Assembly: GCF_000170855.1 (NCBI RefSeq)
Contig: NZ_ABCQ01000013.1
Span: forward strand, 43,931-107,930
Direction of reading: 5' to 3'
Length of the DNA stretch: 64,000 nucleotides
Source of the DNA: Moritella sp. PE36
Lineage (GTDB): Bacteria > Pseudomonadota > Gammaproteobacteria > Enterobacterales > Moritellaceae
Shown here piece after piece: positions 29,051 through 38,022 of the stretch; the stretch's first letter is position 1; each line of letters begins with the position of its first letter. A program made the position numbers and the translations under genes. The notes beneath the pieces are model-generated. The model worked only from the letters and a program-made list of their open reading frames with translations, was not told the origin of the DNA and did not search any database.

Positions 29051-29352
29051 CAACGATAGTTTTATCGAACAATCAATCAGCTACATAAACCACCAAGCGA
29101 TAATACAACATTCGATATGTCGATGGTGGTCGAAAGTAACAATCAAACTATATTAACCGCCCTAACCCAGTTGACCGGATTTATTCCTGAGTACGTAAAC
29201 GATCTAAACAATACCGTGTTGGCCCTTGGATTTAGCATCGAGGTTGGCGGTTTATCACCGGCAATCAGTCGTATTTGGAATGAATTACAACAGCCAAGTT
29301 ATAACTGCCCACTTTTACAAAAGATGCAATCAGCAATCAAACAAAACAATCC
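29051..29352 (+). pseudogene. Decayed partial copy of the 26459-28207 gene
   Basis: Bases 29098-29352 match 27385-27639 with only about a dozen differences. Bases 29051-29097 match 27151-27197 more loosely. The two blocks are joined with 187 bases missing, which breaks the frame. No start, signal peptide or C-terminal part remains. An open frame at 29117-29380 is only the in-frame part of this relic. Confidence 0.85.
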
Positions 29353-29442
29353 CGAGGTAGTGTTTAGAGGTCTTATTTAAATGAGATAATAGAATGAATA
29401 ATCCATAACGTAGAAAGCATACTAATGAAGTCCAAATACTGA

Positions 29443-30078
29443 CTATTTAATTTCAACCCGGCGATTCAGCTGTCTTCCCGCTTCAGTATCATTATCACTT
29501 ATTGGCATAGTATCACCAACAGAAGTCGCTTCTAATCTGCCTTTTTCAACACCGAGTTGTTTAAGGTACTGAGCCACAGAGCGCGAACGTTTTAACCCAA
29601 GTGAAAAGTTGTAATCAGCGGTGCCGGTAGTGTCAGCATGACCTTCAACAACAAGATTATTATTATTCAGCTTCAATAATTGCATTATGGTATCTAATAC
29701 ATATTTCGACTTATCTGTTAAGTGGGCATTATCGAAATCAAAGTATACTCGTGCAATCATTTGACCACTGTCCATTGACTGTAAGAAGCCATTGGTCAAT
29801 AAAAATTCGGCACAAGTTTCACTCACACCCGCACTCACAATTTGTTGATTAATAAAGTCTAGTGTGGGTTGATATTCACCCGCTTGTTCAACTTGATAAA
29901 ATGGTCCTTCATTCAAATGAACTCGGGTACCTTTACCCACTGTAATACTTTTTTCATATTCAATTTTATCGTTACCACAGTAATAACTAAGAGCCTGATT
30001 ACTCAAAGACTTTGCTACTGACAAGTTAGGTAACACGAGACTAATAGCCAGCACAAATGTGCTAAATTTTATATTCAT
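29443..30078 (-). CDS. OmpA-family peptidoglycan-binding protein at the end of the tad locus
   Basis: The protein is 211 residues from the ATG at 30078 (AGGAA in front), with a signal peptide ending NLSVAKS. The N-terminal half is a short domain with two cysteines. The C-terminal half is an OmpA-like domain: ARVYFDFDNAHLTDKSK, VVEGHADTTGTADYN, SLGLKRSRSVAQYL and RQLNRRVEIK. The domain binds peptidoglycan, so the protein tethers outer membrane or the pilus machine to the wall. OmpA-like genes commonly close tad clusters, and this one lies 77 bases after tadG. Confidence 0.88.
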   Translation of the reverse strand: MNIKFSTFVLAISLVLPNLSVAKSLSNQALSYYCGNDKIEYEKSITVGKGTRVHLNEGPFYQVEQAGEYQPTLDFINQQIVSAGVSETCAEFLLTNGFLQSMDSGQMIARVYFDFDNAHLTDKSKYVLDTIMQLLKLNNNNLVVEGHADTTGTADYNFSLGLKRSRSVAQYLKQLGVEKGRLEATSVGDTMPISDNDTEAGRQLNRRVEIK

Positions 30079-30154
30079 TATGATATTCCTGAACATTAAC
30101 GATAAGTTAATAACTACGCAGTATTTACTACAGTTACAATTTTAGTTTTTGACA

Positions 30155-31372
30155 CTATTTCAAATGTCCAATTTCTTCGGATATAAGCTCTAGAATTTTG
30201 TTTAATACATCTTCAGGATTGTTAGCTCCATATACATTGTGTTCACCCACACACTTGGCAAGACTCGGATTTGAAGCCGGATTATAATCAAATCCGACAA
30301 CAGCCATCTTGGTTTTAATTGCTTTTCCATCGGATGTGTTGGCATTACCAAGTTTCAACAAAATTTTACTGCACATACCTTCTTCGACCAATTTATTCGC
30401 TCTACTACGCTTACTATCGATACCATCAGAAAGAATAATCATAATGCGTCTTGGCCTTGGCTCTGGGGCAGCGTCCATCATTTGTGCTCCACGAATAATA
30501 CCTTGATATGAAGCTGTTCCACCACCTGGCTTGAAGTATTTTATTGTATTCTTAAATTCGTTATAGTTGTCGGTCATGGCAATATCGTGAAATTTTGCAC
30601 CACCTGAAGAGCGACTTTTACAACCTTTTACCTCAAATATCTTGTTAACGGTACGACCCGCACTTCTGTCGTACTGATCTTGGTAACAGCTATTGTCAGC
30701 TGTTTTTCTGGTATAAGTATTAAAACCAGTAAAACCGACACGATTAGTTGTTGTTGTATGTGCATTATTAAATTTGTCTAGTTCTTTAATCACATCACCG
30801 ATAATCTTAATTAAATCTTTGTATCTACGACTGTTACTTCCACCACTCCATTTGTTATTCATTGACCCAGAAAAATCACTCACAAACATAACGTCGACAG
30901 ATTCACTCTGGAATTTTCTTGCTGTTGCAGAACCAACTACATCAAATGACTCACCAAAGCCAGCCGTGCTGTTATTACCAGGGAACCAAGATAAATGGTT
31001 AGTTTTAGCAAGAATTTCATATTGGAAATAACGTGACTCACCATTTTCAAGCCCTTCCTTACACTCAGCGATGTCATTACAGTTAAGTTTTGTTATTTTA
31101 ATATCAGAAATAGCCTGCATATCTTGCATATATTGACCGATCCAATCACTGGCAATTTTCTTATTAATAGCGCTACCGGAACTGCTGCCCGAATTATCCG
31201 CGTTATGAGCCGCAATCGCTAATACTGCAGCTTCCGCCGCATCTTCTAAACGTGCTTTACTTTGCAGTGCTCTTGCGCCATCACTCGCTAAAGTGAAAAT
31301 GCCAAAAAAAGCCGGGATCATCATAGCGAATAACATAGCGGCATGACCCGATTGTTTACGAATTGAATGCAT
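30155..31372 (-). CDS. tadG: TadG-like pseudopilin/von Willebrand A protein
   Basis: This is a 405-residue protein with an N-terminal TadE/TadG-like hydrophobic segment (QSGHAAMLFAMMIPAFFGIF) and DGARALQSKARLEDAAEAAVLA. After about 130 comes a von Willebrand factor A domain with the metal site DFSGSMN (DxSxS), then FTGFNTYTRK and IMIILSDGIDSK. It is a minor component of the tight-adherence pilus, probably in the envelope. It is last of the three tadEFG-type genes, and tadF ends two bases before it. Confidence 0.9.
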   Translation of the reverse strand: MHSIRKQSGHAAMLFAMMIPAFFGIFTLASDGARALQSKARLEDAAEAAVLAIAAHNADNSGSSSGSAINKKIASDWIGQYMQDMQAISDIKITKLNCNDIAECKEGLENGESRYFQYEILAKTNHLSWFPGNNSTAGFGESFDVVGSATARKFQSESVDVMFVSDFSGSMNNKWSGGSNSRRYKDLIKIIGDVIKELDKFNNAHTTTTNRVGFTGFNTYTRKTADNSCYQDQYDRSAGRTVNKIFEVKGCKSRSSGGAKFHDIAMTDNYNEFKNTIKYFKPGGGTASYQGIIRGAQMMDAAPEPRPRRIMIILSDGIDSKRSRANKLVEEGMCSKILLKLGNANTSDGKAIKTKMAVVGFDYNPASNPSLAKCVGEHNVYGANNPEDVLNKILELISEEIGHLK

Positions 31373-31374
31373 CT

Positions 31375-31914
31375 TTATCTACCTATTATCACAGACGAGG
31401 AACTCACGGTTGTAAACTCTTCACCGAGCAATTCACCGCTCCAATTATCAGTTTCATAACAGACAGTAACGCGATACAAACTCGCCTGCCTATCCCATGA
31501 GGTAATCACCGAAAGATGGTCCAACTCAGCAAGTGTCTTTGCAACAACGCATCCACCTTCAAAAGAGAATGATTTTAAAATATTAGGTGTATCTATATCA
31601 GAAAAAGTTAGTTCTTCAACCAGAACACCAAACCGCTCATTGTCATACGTCATTAAAGTTCTACGGAGAGAGTTTCTCGCAATTTCGTTAATTGATTTAG
31701 CTTCCGAACTCGTTATTTGATAATCCTCATCAAATAACTGAGTACGCTCTTTTAATACATTAACCAGAGAAAAAGATAAACGGTCTAACTTGCCTTTTAC
31801 AGAAAGCTTAATGATCACATCACCACTAAAGACTAATAACAGACTAAAAATCACCCCCACTAAAGCAAACTCAATAGTGAAATTACCCCGTTGATTAATT
31901 GCTGAACGTATCAC
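31375..31914 (-). CDS. tadF: TadF-like pseudopilin
   Basis: This is a 179-residue protein with a prepilin-like N-terminus RGNFTIEFALVGVIFSLLLVF, where a Glu follows the cleavage region. It starts at GTG (31914), preceded by AGGAG with six bases spacing. It overlaps tadE by 20 bases. A pseudopilin processed by TadV, thought to help initiate or cap the Flp fibre. Confidence 0.85.
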   Translation of the reverse strand: MIRSAINQRGNFTIEFALVGVIFSLLLVFSGDVIIKLSVKGKLDRLSFSLVNVLKERTQLFDEDYQITSSEAKSINEIARNSLRRTLMTYDNERFGVLVEELTFSDIDTPNILKSFSFEGGCVVAKTLAELDHLSVITSWDRQASLYRVTVCYETDNWSGELLGEEFTTVSSSSVIIGR

Positions 31915-32419
31915 GCTGGTACTCCTGAATCACAATCACTTCCCGAGAAAAAACACTGGTTTCATCGATAAAATAACTAAACATAGAATTAAAGTCATAA
32001 TCGATACGATAGATGGCAATCGCACTATCTACTTCACTACCACACTCTTGCGTTGGATTATCCGCCGTAGCCAAACAAGGTAGTGTTTGATTTTTTAAAT
32101 CATCCATCGATTCAAGATATTGAATACTTAAACGAAAATCATCAATATCGACCATATTGGCCCAAATTGAATCGCCACTGCGTAACTGTTTTTTAAACGC
32201 TGACATATAATTGTCATCTTGCAACTTAGCATTACGCGCCGCTTCAGAAATAGCGATGTCACCCACAGCTGAAATATAAGACATATAACTCATTTCGACC
32301 CAAGCCATACACATCAACCAAAATGCGAAAAAGCCAACAGCAAATTCGATACTAGCAACGCCCTTCTGCTTGCTTGGTCCATGAGCCATTGCTCTGTAAT
32401 TAGACATCATATTAACCAT
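31895..32419 (-). CDS. tadE: TadE-like pseudopilin
   Basis: The protein is about 174 residues, with KQKGVASIEFAVGFFAFWLM, the TadE prepilin motif with the conserved Glu. The mature part includes SEAARNAK, typical of TadE-like proteins. Several starts are possible (32422 GTG, 32419 ATG, 32407 ATG), and I chose 32419, which slightly overlaps the tadD stop. It should be cleaved by TadV and be a minor pilus component. Confidence 0.87.
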   Translation of the reverse strand: MVNMMSNYRAMAHGPSKQKGVASIEFAVGFFAFWLMCMAWVEMSYMSYISAVGDIAISEAARNAKLQDDNYMSAFKKQLRSGDSIWANMVDIDDFRLSIQYLESMDDLKNQTLPCLATADNPTQECGSEVDSAIAIYRIDYDFNSMFSYFIDETSVFSREVIVIQEYQRDTFSN

Positions 32420-33158
32420 CACTCATCTGCTGCATTGTTGGCTTTAAATCGCGTAAGACTTGGTACATATCAAGGATTTCAGCATCCGAATACTTTGGAG
32501 TTAGCACTGACTTTACGTAGCTGAAATTGTTCAATTTCGCCATGGCAAGTAGCAAGTTCGCTGTAACCTGTTCATCTGCTATGCCATTTTTTTGCAAGAG
32601 TAATAAACGTTTGATCGATTGCTCATATTTACCCTCGATAATATCCAGTACAGCTAAATTATTCTTAATTTTTATATCATCATAAAAATGCCGGCGGGCT
32701 AAATTAAAGAAGTGGCGAGCCTCAATATAATCATGTTGGCTAACGTAAATAATACCTAACAGATTTTCTACCTCAGGATCGTTTGCTTGAATGTTATTTG
32801 CCGCTAATGCGCTATTCAGTGCGGCATCAAGAACGCCTAATTCATATTGTGCATAAGCTTGTAACACTAATACTTGAACATATTCGTGACCTTGCGATTT
32901 AGATTTTACAGTATCAGTCAAGGGTTGAATGGTAAATAATGCCGATTCAGGATCGCCCGATTTAAGATAAGAATCAGCAAGCTTTAAGCGGATTTCATCA
33001 TTTTCTTTACTGCTAAGCTGTTGTTTATATAACGGCACAAGTTGTTGATAATTATTTGTTTTAGCCAAAATTCGTTCTTTGTTTTCAAATAACTGTAACT
33101 GAGTGTTCTGACAACCAGATAACAACAAAAGCGCTACTAATAGATAATTTTTATACAT
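32412..33158 (-). CDS. tadD: TadD TPR lipoprotein
   Basis: This is a 248-residue lipoprotein (MYKNYLLVALLLLSGC) with tetratricopeptide repeats over about 50-200, for example NPEV/DPEVENLLGIIYVSQHDYIEARHFF and IKNNLAVLDIIEGKYEQSI. TadD is an outer-membrane pilotin-like factor needed for secretin assembly. It overlaps tadC by eight bases. Confidence 0.9.
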   Translation of the reverse strand: MYKNYLLVALLLLSGCQNTQLQLFENKERILAKTNNYQQLVPLYKQQLSSKENDEIRLKLADSYLKSGDPESALFTIQPLTDTVKSKSQGHEYVQVLVLQAYAQYELGVLDAALNSALAANNIQANDPEVENLLGIIYVSQHDYIEARHFFNLARRHFYDDIKIKNNLAVLDIIEGKYEQSIKRLLLLQKNGIADEQVTANLLLAMAKLNNFSYVKSVLTPKYSDAEILDMYQVLRDLKPTMQQMSDG

Positions 33159-34041
33159 TAATCATCATCCTCATAATGCCTGGTGCTGCAATCAAGATCA
33201 CAACAGGAACCATAATAAAAACAATCAAAGGAATAGACATTTTTGCAGCTAATTTACCTATTTTCTCTTCTAAACCTAGAATCTGCACTTGGCGAATATC
33301 ACCAGAGAGTGTTGTAAGTACCTGAGAAATCGAACTACCAAACTGCAAACTCTGTTTTAAAGTCATAACAAAACTGCGCATTTCATTTGAGGGCACACGT
33401 AAATACAATTCATCTAAAGCCATTGCTAGTCCAACGATCCGCGCCCGGTCATTTGTTTTAACTAAGACATTTGTCAGATCTTTATCAAATTCAGTCATCT
33501 CTTTACTCAAATAGCTAATCGCTGATTCAAGCGTCATACCCGTCTGCACACATACCGCCATGAGATCTAATAGATACGGCAGTTTATTAGATATTTTTTC
33601 AGTTAGCTGTTTTGCTCTTAAATTTAAGACCGCATCAGGTAAAATGATAATAAGCACTAACCAACTGGCAATAATAGCGATCAAACTCGCACTTTCAAAT
33701 GCCATACTTTCACTTAGAAAGTACAGACCAATACCACCAGAAAATAATACTAAGTACTTAACAGGCATGAATAAAGATGCATATTTAAACTGATAAAAAC
33801 CCGCAGCAATAAACTTCATTTTTATCTCATCCTGATTGCTAGTAAATGCCTTAGATAATAGCTCACTCAAACGTTCTAAAAAGCCTTTCGATTCGATTTC
33901 ATCTTGTGCATCAACAGTAAATCGCTCGAAATAAGATTGGCGTTTAACATCCTTTAAAATTATCCATAACAGCAACACTATCCCTATACCTACCAGTAGA
34001 AAGCGAAGTAACACAGCCCATTCAGGCGCCAAAATATGCAT
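33151..34041 (-). CDS. tadC: TadC inner-membrane platform protein
   Basis: This is a 296-residue type II secretion F-domain protein with four membrane spans. The cytoplasmic F domain reads LPYLLDLMAVCVQTGMTLESAI at about 160-180, SNEMRSFVMTLKQSLQFGSSI follows at about 225, and the C-terminus is the membrane pair MSIPLIVFIMVPVVILIAAPGIM. With TadB it forms the inner-membrane platform of the Tad pilus. Two bases separate it from tadB. Confidence 0.92.
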   Translation of the reverse strand: MHILAPEWAVLLRFLLVGIGIVLLLWIILKDVKRQSYFERFTVDAQDEIESKGFLERLSELLSKAFTSNQDEIKMKFIAAGFYQFKYASLFMPVKYLVLFSGGIGLYFLSESMAFESASLIAIIASWLVLIIILPDAVLNLRAKQLTEKISNKLPYLLDLMAVCVQTGMTLESAISYLSKEMTEFDKDLTNVLVKTNDRARIVGLAMALDELYLRVPSNEMRSFVMTLKQSLQFGSSISQVLTTLSGDIRQVQILGLEEKIGKLAAKMSIPLIVFIMVPVVILIAAPGIMRMMINV

Positions 34042-34043
34042 GA

Positions 34044-34961
34044 CTATTTAACTCCCTTCATCAAAGCCCAGATGATAGAAATCCCTATCGCCTCACTGAT
34101 TAACACGTAATATAAAATCGGTCGACCAGAAGGATGAAACATCACAAACTCAAAGTTTTCAGGGCTAAGGTATTGCAGCAAGAACAAAAACACAAATGGA
34201 ATTGCGCCAACAATTTTGGCTGAAGCCCGTGCTTCAGATGTTAATGCAAATTTCTTTTTTTCAATTGCTCGAGCATCAAACATTAAACGGTTAAGGCGGG
34301 TCATGATCTCTTTGAGTTGACCACCATGGCGCATATTAGCCCGTAACGTGATCACAAAAAATTGAAATGCTGGATAAGGAAAACGGTTGCAAGACTTTTT
34401 AAATACCGAATCAGGTGAATCACCTAGTCGTAAGCGATCACCCATTAATTTAAATTCTTTACCAACTTCCCCATCAAGCGCAGTACCAACAAAAATGATA
34501 GCATGCATGATACTTTCACCCGAGCTAACGGCACTGGTTAGCATGTTCAGCGCTTCAGGAAAAGCTTCTTCAAACTGCTTTTTCTCTCTACGTTGTAGCC
34601 AAAAATAACCAAATATAAAACCAAATATCTCGAAGCTAACAATTACAATGGGTAAAGATCCACGAATAAAACTACTGTTAATATTCATCGCAAAAATTGC
34701 GAGAATAAATGCAAATAAGATCACTTTAGCCAGTGCGAATGATCCTAATTGTCTCTGGCAATTAGACCATAATTTAGATAATTTTTGACTCCACGTTTGA
34801 TCAGAAAGTGTTGCCATATTTACTGCTTGTTGATCTTCATAAACGGTATCAACAAAGACAGTATGATTACTCATATCCAAGTAGTTATGCTGCTGCTTTT
34901 TTTTGGGTAAAAATAGCAACAACAGCAATAAGCCACCAATAATTAATGCGAAGAAATACAT
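34044..34961 (-). CDS. tadB: TadB inner-membrane platform protein
   Basis: This is a 305-residue homologue of TadC with the F domain FEEAFPEALNMLTSAVSSGESI at about 130-152 and NMRHGGQLKEIMTRLNRLM near 215-235. Membrane spans lie at the N-terminus, near 75-125 and at the C-terminus. Its start overlaps the tadA stop by one base, indicating coupled translation. Confidence 0.92.
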   Translation of the reverse strand: MYFFALIIGGLLLLLLFLPKKKQQHNYLDMSNHTVFVDTVYEDQQAVNMATLSDQTWSQKLSKLWSNCQRQLGSFALAKVILFAFILAIFAMNINSSFIRGSLPIVIVSFEIFGFIFGYFWLQRREKKQFEEAFPEALNMLTSAVSSGESIMHAIIFVGTALDGEVGKEFKLMGDRLRLGDSPDSVFKKSCNRFPYPAFQFFVITLRANMRHGGQLKEIMTRLNRLMFDARAIEKKKFALTSEARASAKIVGAIPFVFLFLLQYLSPENFEFVMFHPSGRPILYYVLISEAIGISIIWALMKGVK

Positions 34962-36244
34962 TAATTAACTCCTTGTGGTGTAAAGACTGCTTTTAATTCA
35001 TTTTCCAATCCAAAAAATTTCGATTTTTCTACTAATACCGAGCGTTGCATCAGACCTGAAGTAATAAAGTTACCCTGAACTTTACCTTTGTTAGCACCAT
35101 CATGTGTTGACTGAAAACGGAATATCTCTTCCAATACAACATTGCGGCCTTCCACACCAATCACTTCTGTAATGCTCATCACTTTTCGCGAGCCATCATG
35201 TAAGCGACTAATTTGAATAATGATATCTACCGCGCTTACGATAGTCTGACGAATGGCTTCTAACGGTAAGTTATTGGCCGCCATCATCACCATCGCCTCG
35301 ATTCTGGCTATTGCATCACGAGGAGTATTTGCATGCAATGTTGACATAGAGCCATCATGACCCGTGTTCATTGCCTGCAACATTTCAAAAGCTTCAGGGC
35401 CACGACACTCACCAACTACAATACGGTCCGGTCGCATACGCAGTGAGTTGATAACAAGATCTCTCTGGTTAATTTCACCATTGCCTTCAATACCGGCTTT
35501 CTGCGTTTCCAAACGTACAACGTGTGGCTGTAACAAGCGTAATTCAGCAGCATCTTCGATAGTAATAATACGTTCATTCTTAGATATAAATTGCGATAGC
35601 GCATTAAGCATGGTGGTTTTACCCGAGCCTGTACCGCCAGAAATGATAATATTCAAACGACAGCGCGATGCAATCATAAGCATTTTTGCCATTTCAGGAC
35701 TCATAGCACCGAATTCTACTAGCTGATCAAAATCAATACTCCGCTTTTTAAATTTACGGATTGAGATGCAGGTACCATCAAGCGCAACTGGCGGGATAAC
35801 GATATTGACTCGGCTACCATCTTCTAAGCGCGCATCACAAGTTGGCTGCGACTTATCAACACGGCGACCTACACGAGCCGCAATGCGTTTTACGATTTGT
35901 AATAGCTGTTCTTCATCAATGAAATTGATCGACGCTGGTTCAACGATGCCAGCTCGCTCAATGAACACATTCTCATGGCCATTAATCATGATGTCACTGA
36001 TGCTGTCATCATCCATCAAACTTTGTAGAGGGCCAAGACCAAGTAATTCGTCGACTAGGTTTTTAACAAAATCATCACGCATAACGCTAGGAACGCTAAG
36101 CCCATCTCGCTCAACAAGTAAATCTACCGCGCTACTGAGCTGAGTTTTCAGCTGCTCGCGGTCGAGGGAATTTACCGCCTCAGGCTCTAAAGCATCAAAA
36201 ATAAGTGCGCGAATTTGTACATAAATTGATTTTGCATTAATCAT
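34961..36244 (-). CDS. tadA: TadA/CpaF pilus assembly ATPase
   Basis: This is a 427-residue secretion ATPase. The N1 domain is helical, GLGPLQSLMDDDSISDIMING lies near 70-90, Walker A is ISGGTGSGKTTMLNAL near 208-220, the Asp box is IITIEDAAELRL, Walker B is RIVVGECRGPEAFEML, and the His box is GHDGSMSTLHAN. TadA powers both extension and retraction of Flp pili. It overlaps tadZ by eight bases. Confidence 0.96.
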   Translation of the reverse strand: MINAKSIYVQIRALIFDALEPEAVNSLDREQLKTQLSSAVDLLVERDGLSVPSVMRDDFVKNLVDELLGLGPLQSLMDDDSISDIMINGHENVFIERAGIVEPASINFIDEEQLLQIVKRIAARVGRRVDKSQPTCDARLEDGSRVNIVIPPVALDGTCISIRKFKKRSIDFDQLVEFGAMSPEMAKMLMIASRCRLNIIISGGTGSGKTTMLNALSQFISKNERIITIEDAAELRLLQPHVVRLETQKAGIEGNGEINQRDLVINSLRMRPDRIVVGECRGPEAFEMLQAMNTGHDGSMSTLHANTPRDAIARIEAMVMMAANNLPLEAIRQTIVSAVDIIIQISRLHDGSRKVMSITEVIGVEGRNVVLEEIFRFQSTHDGANKGKVQGNFITSGLMQRSVLVEKSKFFGLENELKAVFTPQGVN

Positions 36245-37478
36245 ACTTAGCTCGCTTTTTTAACCGCGTAAAGAAGCTTGGTTTATCATTTTCTAATGCT
36301 TCGCCAACGAGCAAAGATACCAGACGGTGTAAACTTTTCGCCATTTCACCTTTTTGCTGAAAAAGGTGTTTTCCTTCGAGTGTGATAGCGTCAGAATTTG
36401 GCTCAAATGGACAAATAATATCTATCGGTTGGCGTAAGAATTTTTCTACTTCTTCGGGTGTCACTGTGGCGTTTTTTTCGACCATCGTATAATTCAACAC
36501 GATAAAAAATCGCGCCGATGATTTTTCATTGGTAAATTGCGCTTTCACTTTTGCCGCTTCACGAACACTGGCTACTGTTGGTGCAATAACCAATACCATC
36601 GCATCACTATTTTGTGCCACATTACGTAAATCTTGCTTACTATTTGCAGATCTAGATAGATCTTCGATAATGAAGTTTTTTTGTTTTTCCAGCTCATTAT
36701 TTAAGGTGATAATGTATTCTTTTAACTCTAATTCATTCAAATCATCAGAGTCTAGCGCAAGCAATGACAACATATTGTTGACCTTTTTGGTCATACTCAT
36801 CGCAAAAGCAACATCTAAAGTGCCCGATAACGAACCTCGTTGCACAAGACGTTTTTCAAACTTCTGCAGTCCCATGAGAATATCCATGTTACCGCCACTA
36901 AAATTGTGATCAACTAATAGACAGGTACTCTTCTTATTGGTTGTCAGCTGAAATGCAATTTCTGCGGTTAACATCGATGCACCAACGCCACCTTTAGAGC
37001 CCCATACCGCAATTTTCTTTGCTACTCGATTCTGACCTAATCCGCTATTTCGCTTGCGGTTATCATTCACACTACGAATAAAATCGATCAATTCTTGCTT
37101 AGTGATCGGCCAGAACAGATAGTAATAACCCATGGATTTTAGATTACGAATTGTCGAAATTGCATCTTCACTGCCAATCACAATGACAGACGCATCATTT
37201 GGCAATAAATGACTAATCGACTCCATGTCCTTACTAACATTTTTGCTGTTATTAAGCTCAACTAGCACAATTTCAATACTTGACTCACGTACATGAGTTT
37301 CAATGTTTTTATCTATATTTTCTAAAATAACTGGCGCTTCAATGCCTTCAAATCTAAATGCTTCAACAACTAGCTCGTGACAAGCTTGCGTTTGATAGAA
37401 CAATACCGAAGTTAAATGCTCTTCTTTAACTTTGATTGATTTTTCTTTTTTTAAACGATCAACTAAATTAAACATCAT
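36237..37478 (-). CDS. tadZ: TadZ/CpaE localisation ATPase-like protein
   Basis: The protein is about 413 residues from the ATG pair at 37478/37475, supported by GCGGGAA; a longer frame reaches 37508. The N-terminal half is a receiver-like domain without a clear phosphoryl aspartate. The second half is a ParA/MinD-like ATPase with the variant Walker A GSKGGVGASML, where the usual lysine-threonine end is changed, as is common in TadZ. TadZ places the machine at a cell pole. Confidence 0.9.
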   Translation of the reverse strand: MMFNLVDRLKKEKSIKVKEEHLTSVLFYQTQACHELVVEAFRFEGIEAPVILENIDKNIETHVRESSIEIVLVELNNSKNVSKDMESISHLLPNDASVIVIGSEDAISTIRNLKSMGYYYLFWPITKQELIDFIRSVNDNRKRNSGLGQNRVAKKIAVWGSKGGVGASMLTAEIAFQLTTNKKSTCLLVDHNFSGGNMDILMGLQKFEKRLVQRGSLSGTLDVAFAMSMTKKVNNMLSLLALDSDDLNELELKEYIITLNNELEKQKNFIIEDLSRSANSKQDLRNVAQNSDAMVLVIAPTVASVREAAKVKAQFTNEKSSARFFIVLNYTMVEKNATVTPEEVEKFLRQPIDIICPFEPNSDAITLEGKHLFQQKGEMAKSLHRLVSLLVGEALENDKPSFFTRLKKRAKYD

Positions 37479-37485
37479 TTCCCGC

Positions 37486-38022
37486 TTATCGATTAGTGTA
37501 TTCAGCATTAATAGATTGATTTAGCATGTTCTCTGGATTAACCATGGACTGCCAACGCGCATTTTCTGTATAACAACCATCCCCAGGACGACCATAATGA
37601 GTCACTTTAGGATTTTGACACACTTCCAAAAGTACTTTATAAACGATTAGGTTAATCTCATAATCAAACCGCTTAGCATCAGTACGACCACCCTGAATAA
37701 ATTTGATATTTTTGTCACTCACGCCTTTTTTAAGTAATTTTTTATGCGTGTTACTCGCCAAATTTTCACCTACCTTGGTATACCAAATAAGCTCAATATT
37801 TTGAGTTAATACAATACTGTTATTCTCTTGTAAAAATAGATCCAACTCTTTTTCAGCACTTTCTTTTTGTTCCGGTGCAATTTTTAAACTTAATGAATAA
37901 ATCACAGGAACGACATCTACTTGGGTGCCTCGACGCTCTGCGACATGCTCTGCACACGCGGTGACAGTTAATGCGAGGGCACATAATAAGAAACATTGTT
38001 TCAATTGATAAAACGAGATCAT
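37486..38022 (-). CDS. RcpB/CpaD-like outer-membrane lipoprotein
   Basis: This is a 178-residue lipoprotein with signal peptide LLCALALTVTAC. The middle shows IELIWYTKVGENLASNTHKKLLKKGVSDKNIKFIQ, an OmpA/CpaD-like arrangement of a short helix and strand. It occupies the rcpB/cpaD position between the secretin and tadZ, so it is probably a secretin-associated lipoprotein. The family assignment rests mainly on position, with partial sequence support. Confidence 0.72.
   Translation of the reverse strand: MISFYQLKQCFLLCALALTVTACAEHVAERRGTQVDVVPVIYSLSLKIAPEQKESAEKELDLFLQENNSIVLTQNIELIWYTKVGENLASNTHKKLLKKGVSDKNIKFIQGGRTDAKRFDYEINLIVYKVLLEVCQNPKVTHYGRPGDGCYTENARWQSMVNPENMLNQSINAEYTNR

Noticed and set aside
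29117..29380. 87-residue open frame treated as a gene
   Set aside because: It is only the surviving in-frame part of the relic at 29051-29352, lacks a signal peptide and ends in unrelated residues.
35364..36143. Two plus-strand frames of 120-125 residues opposite tadA
   Set aside because: Antisense shadows of the strongly conserved TadA ATPase motifs; serine- and proline-rich with no family pattern.
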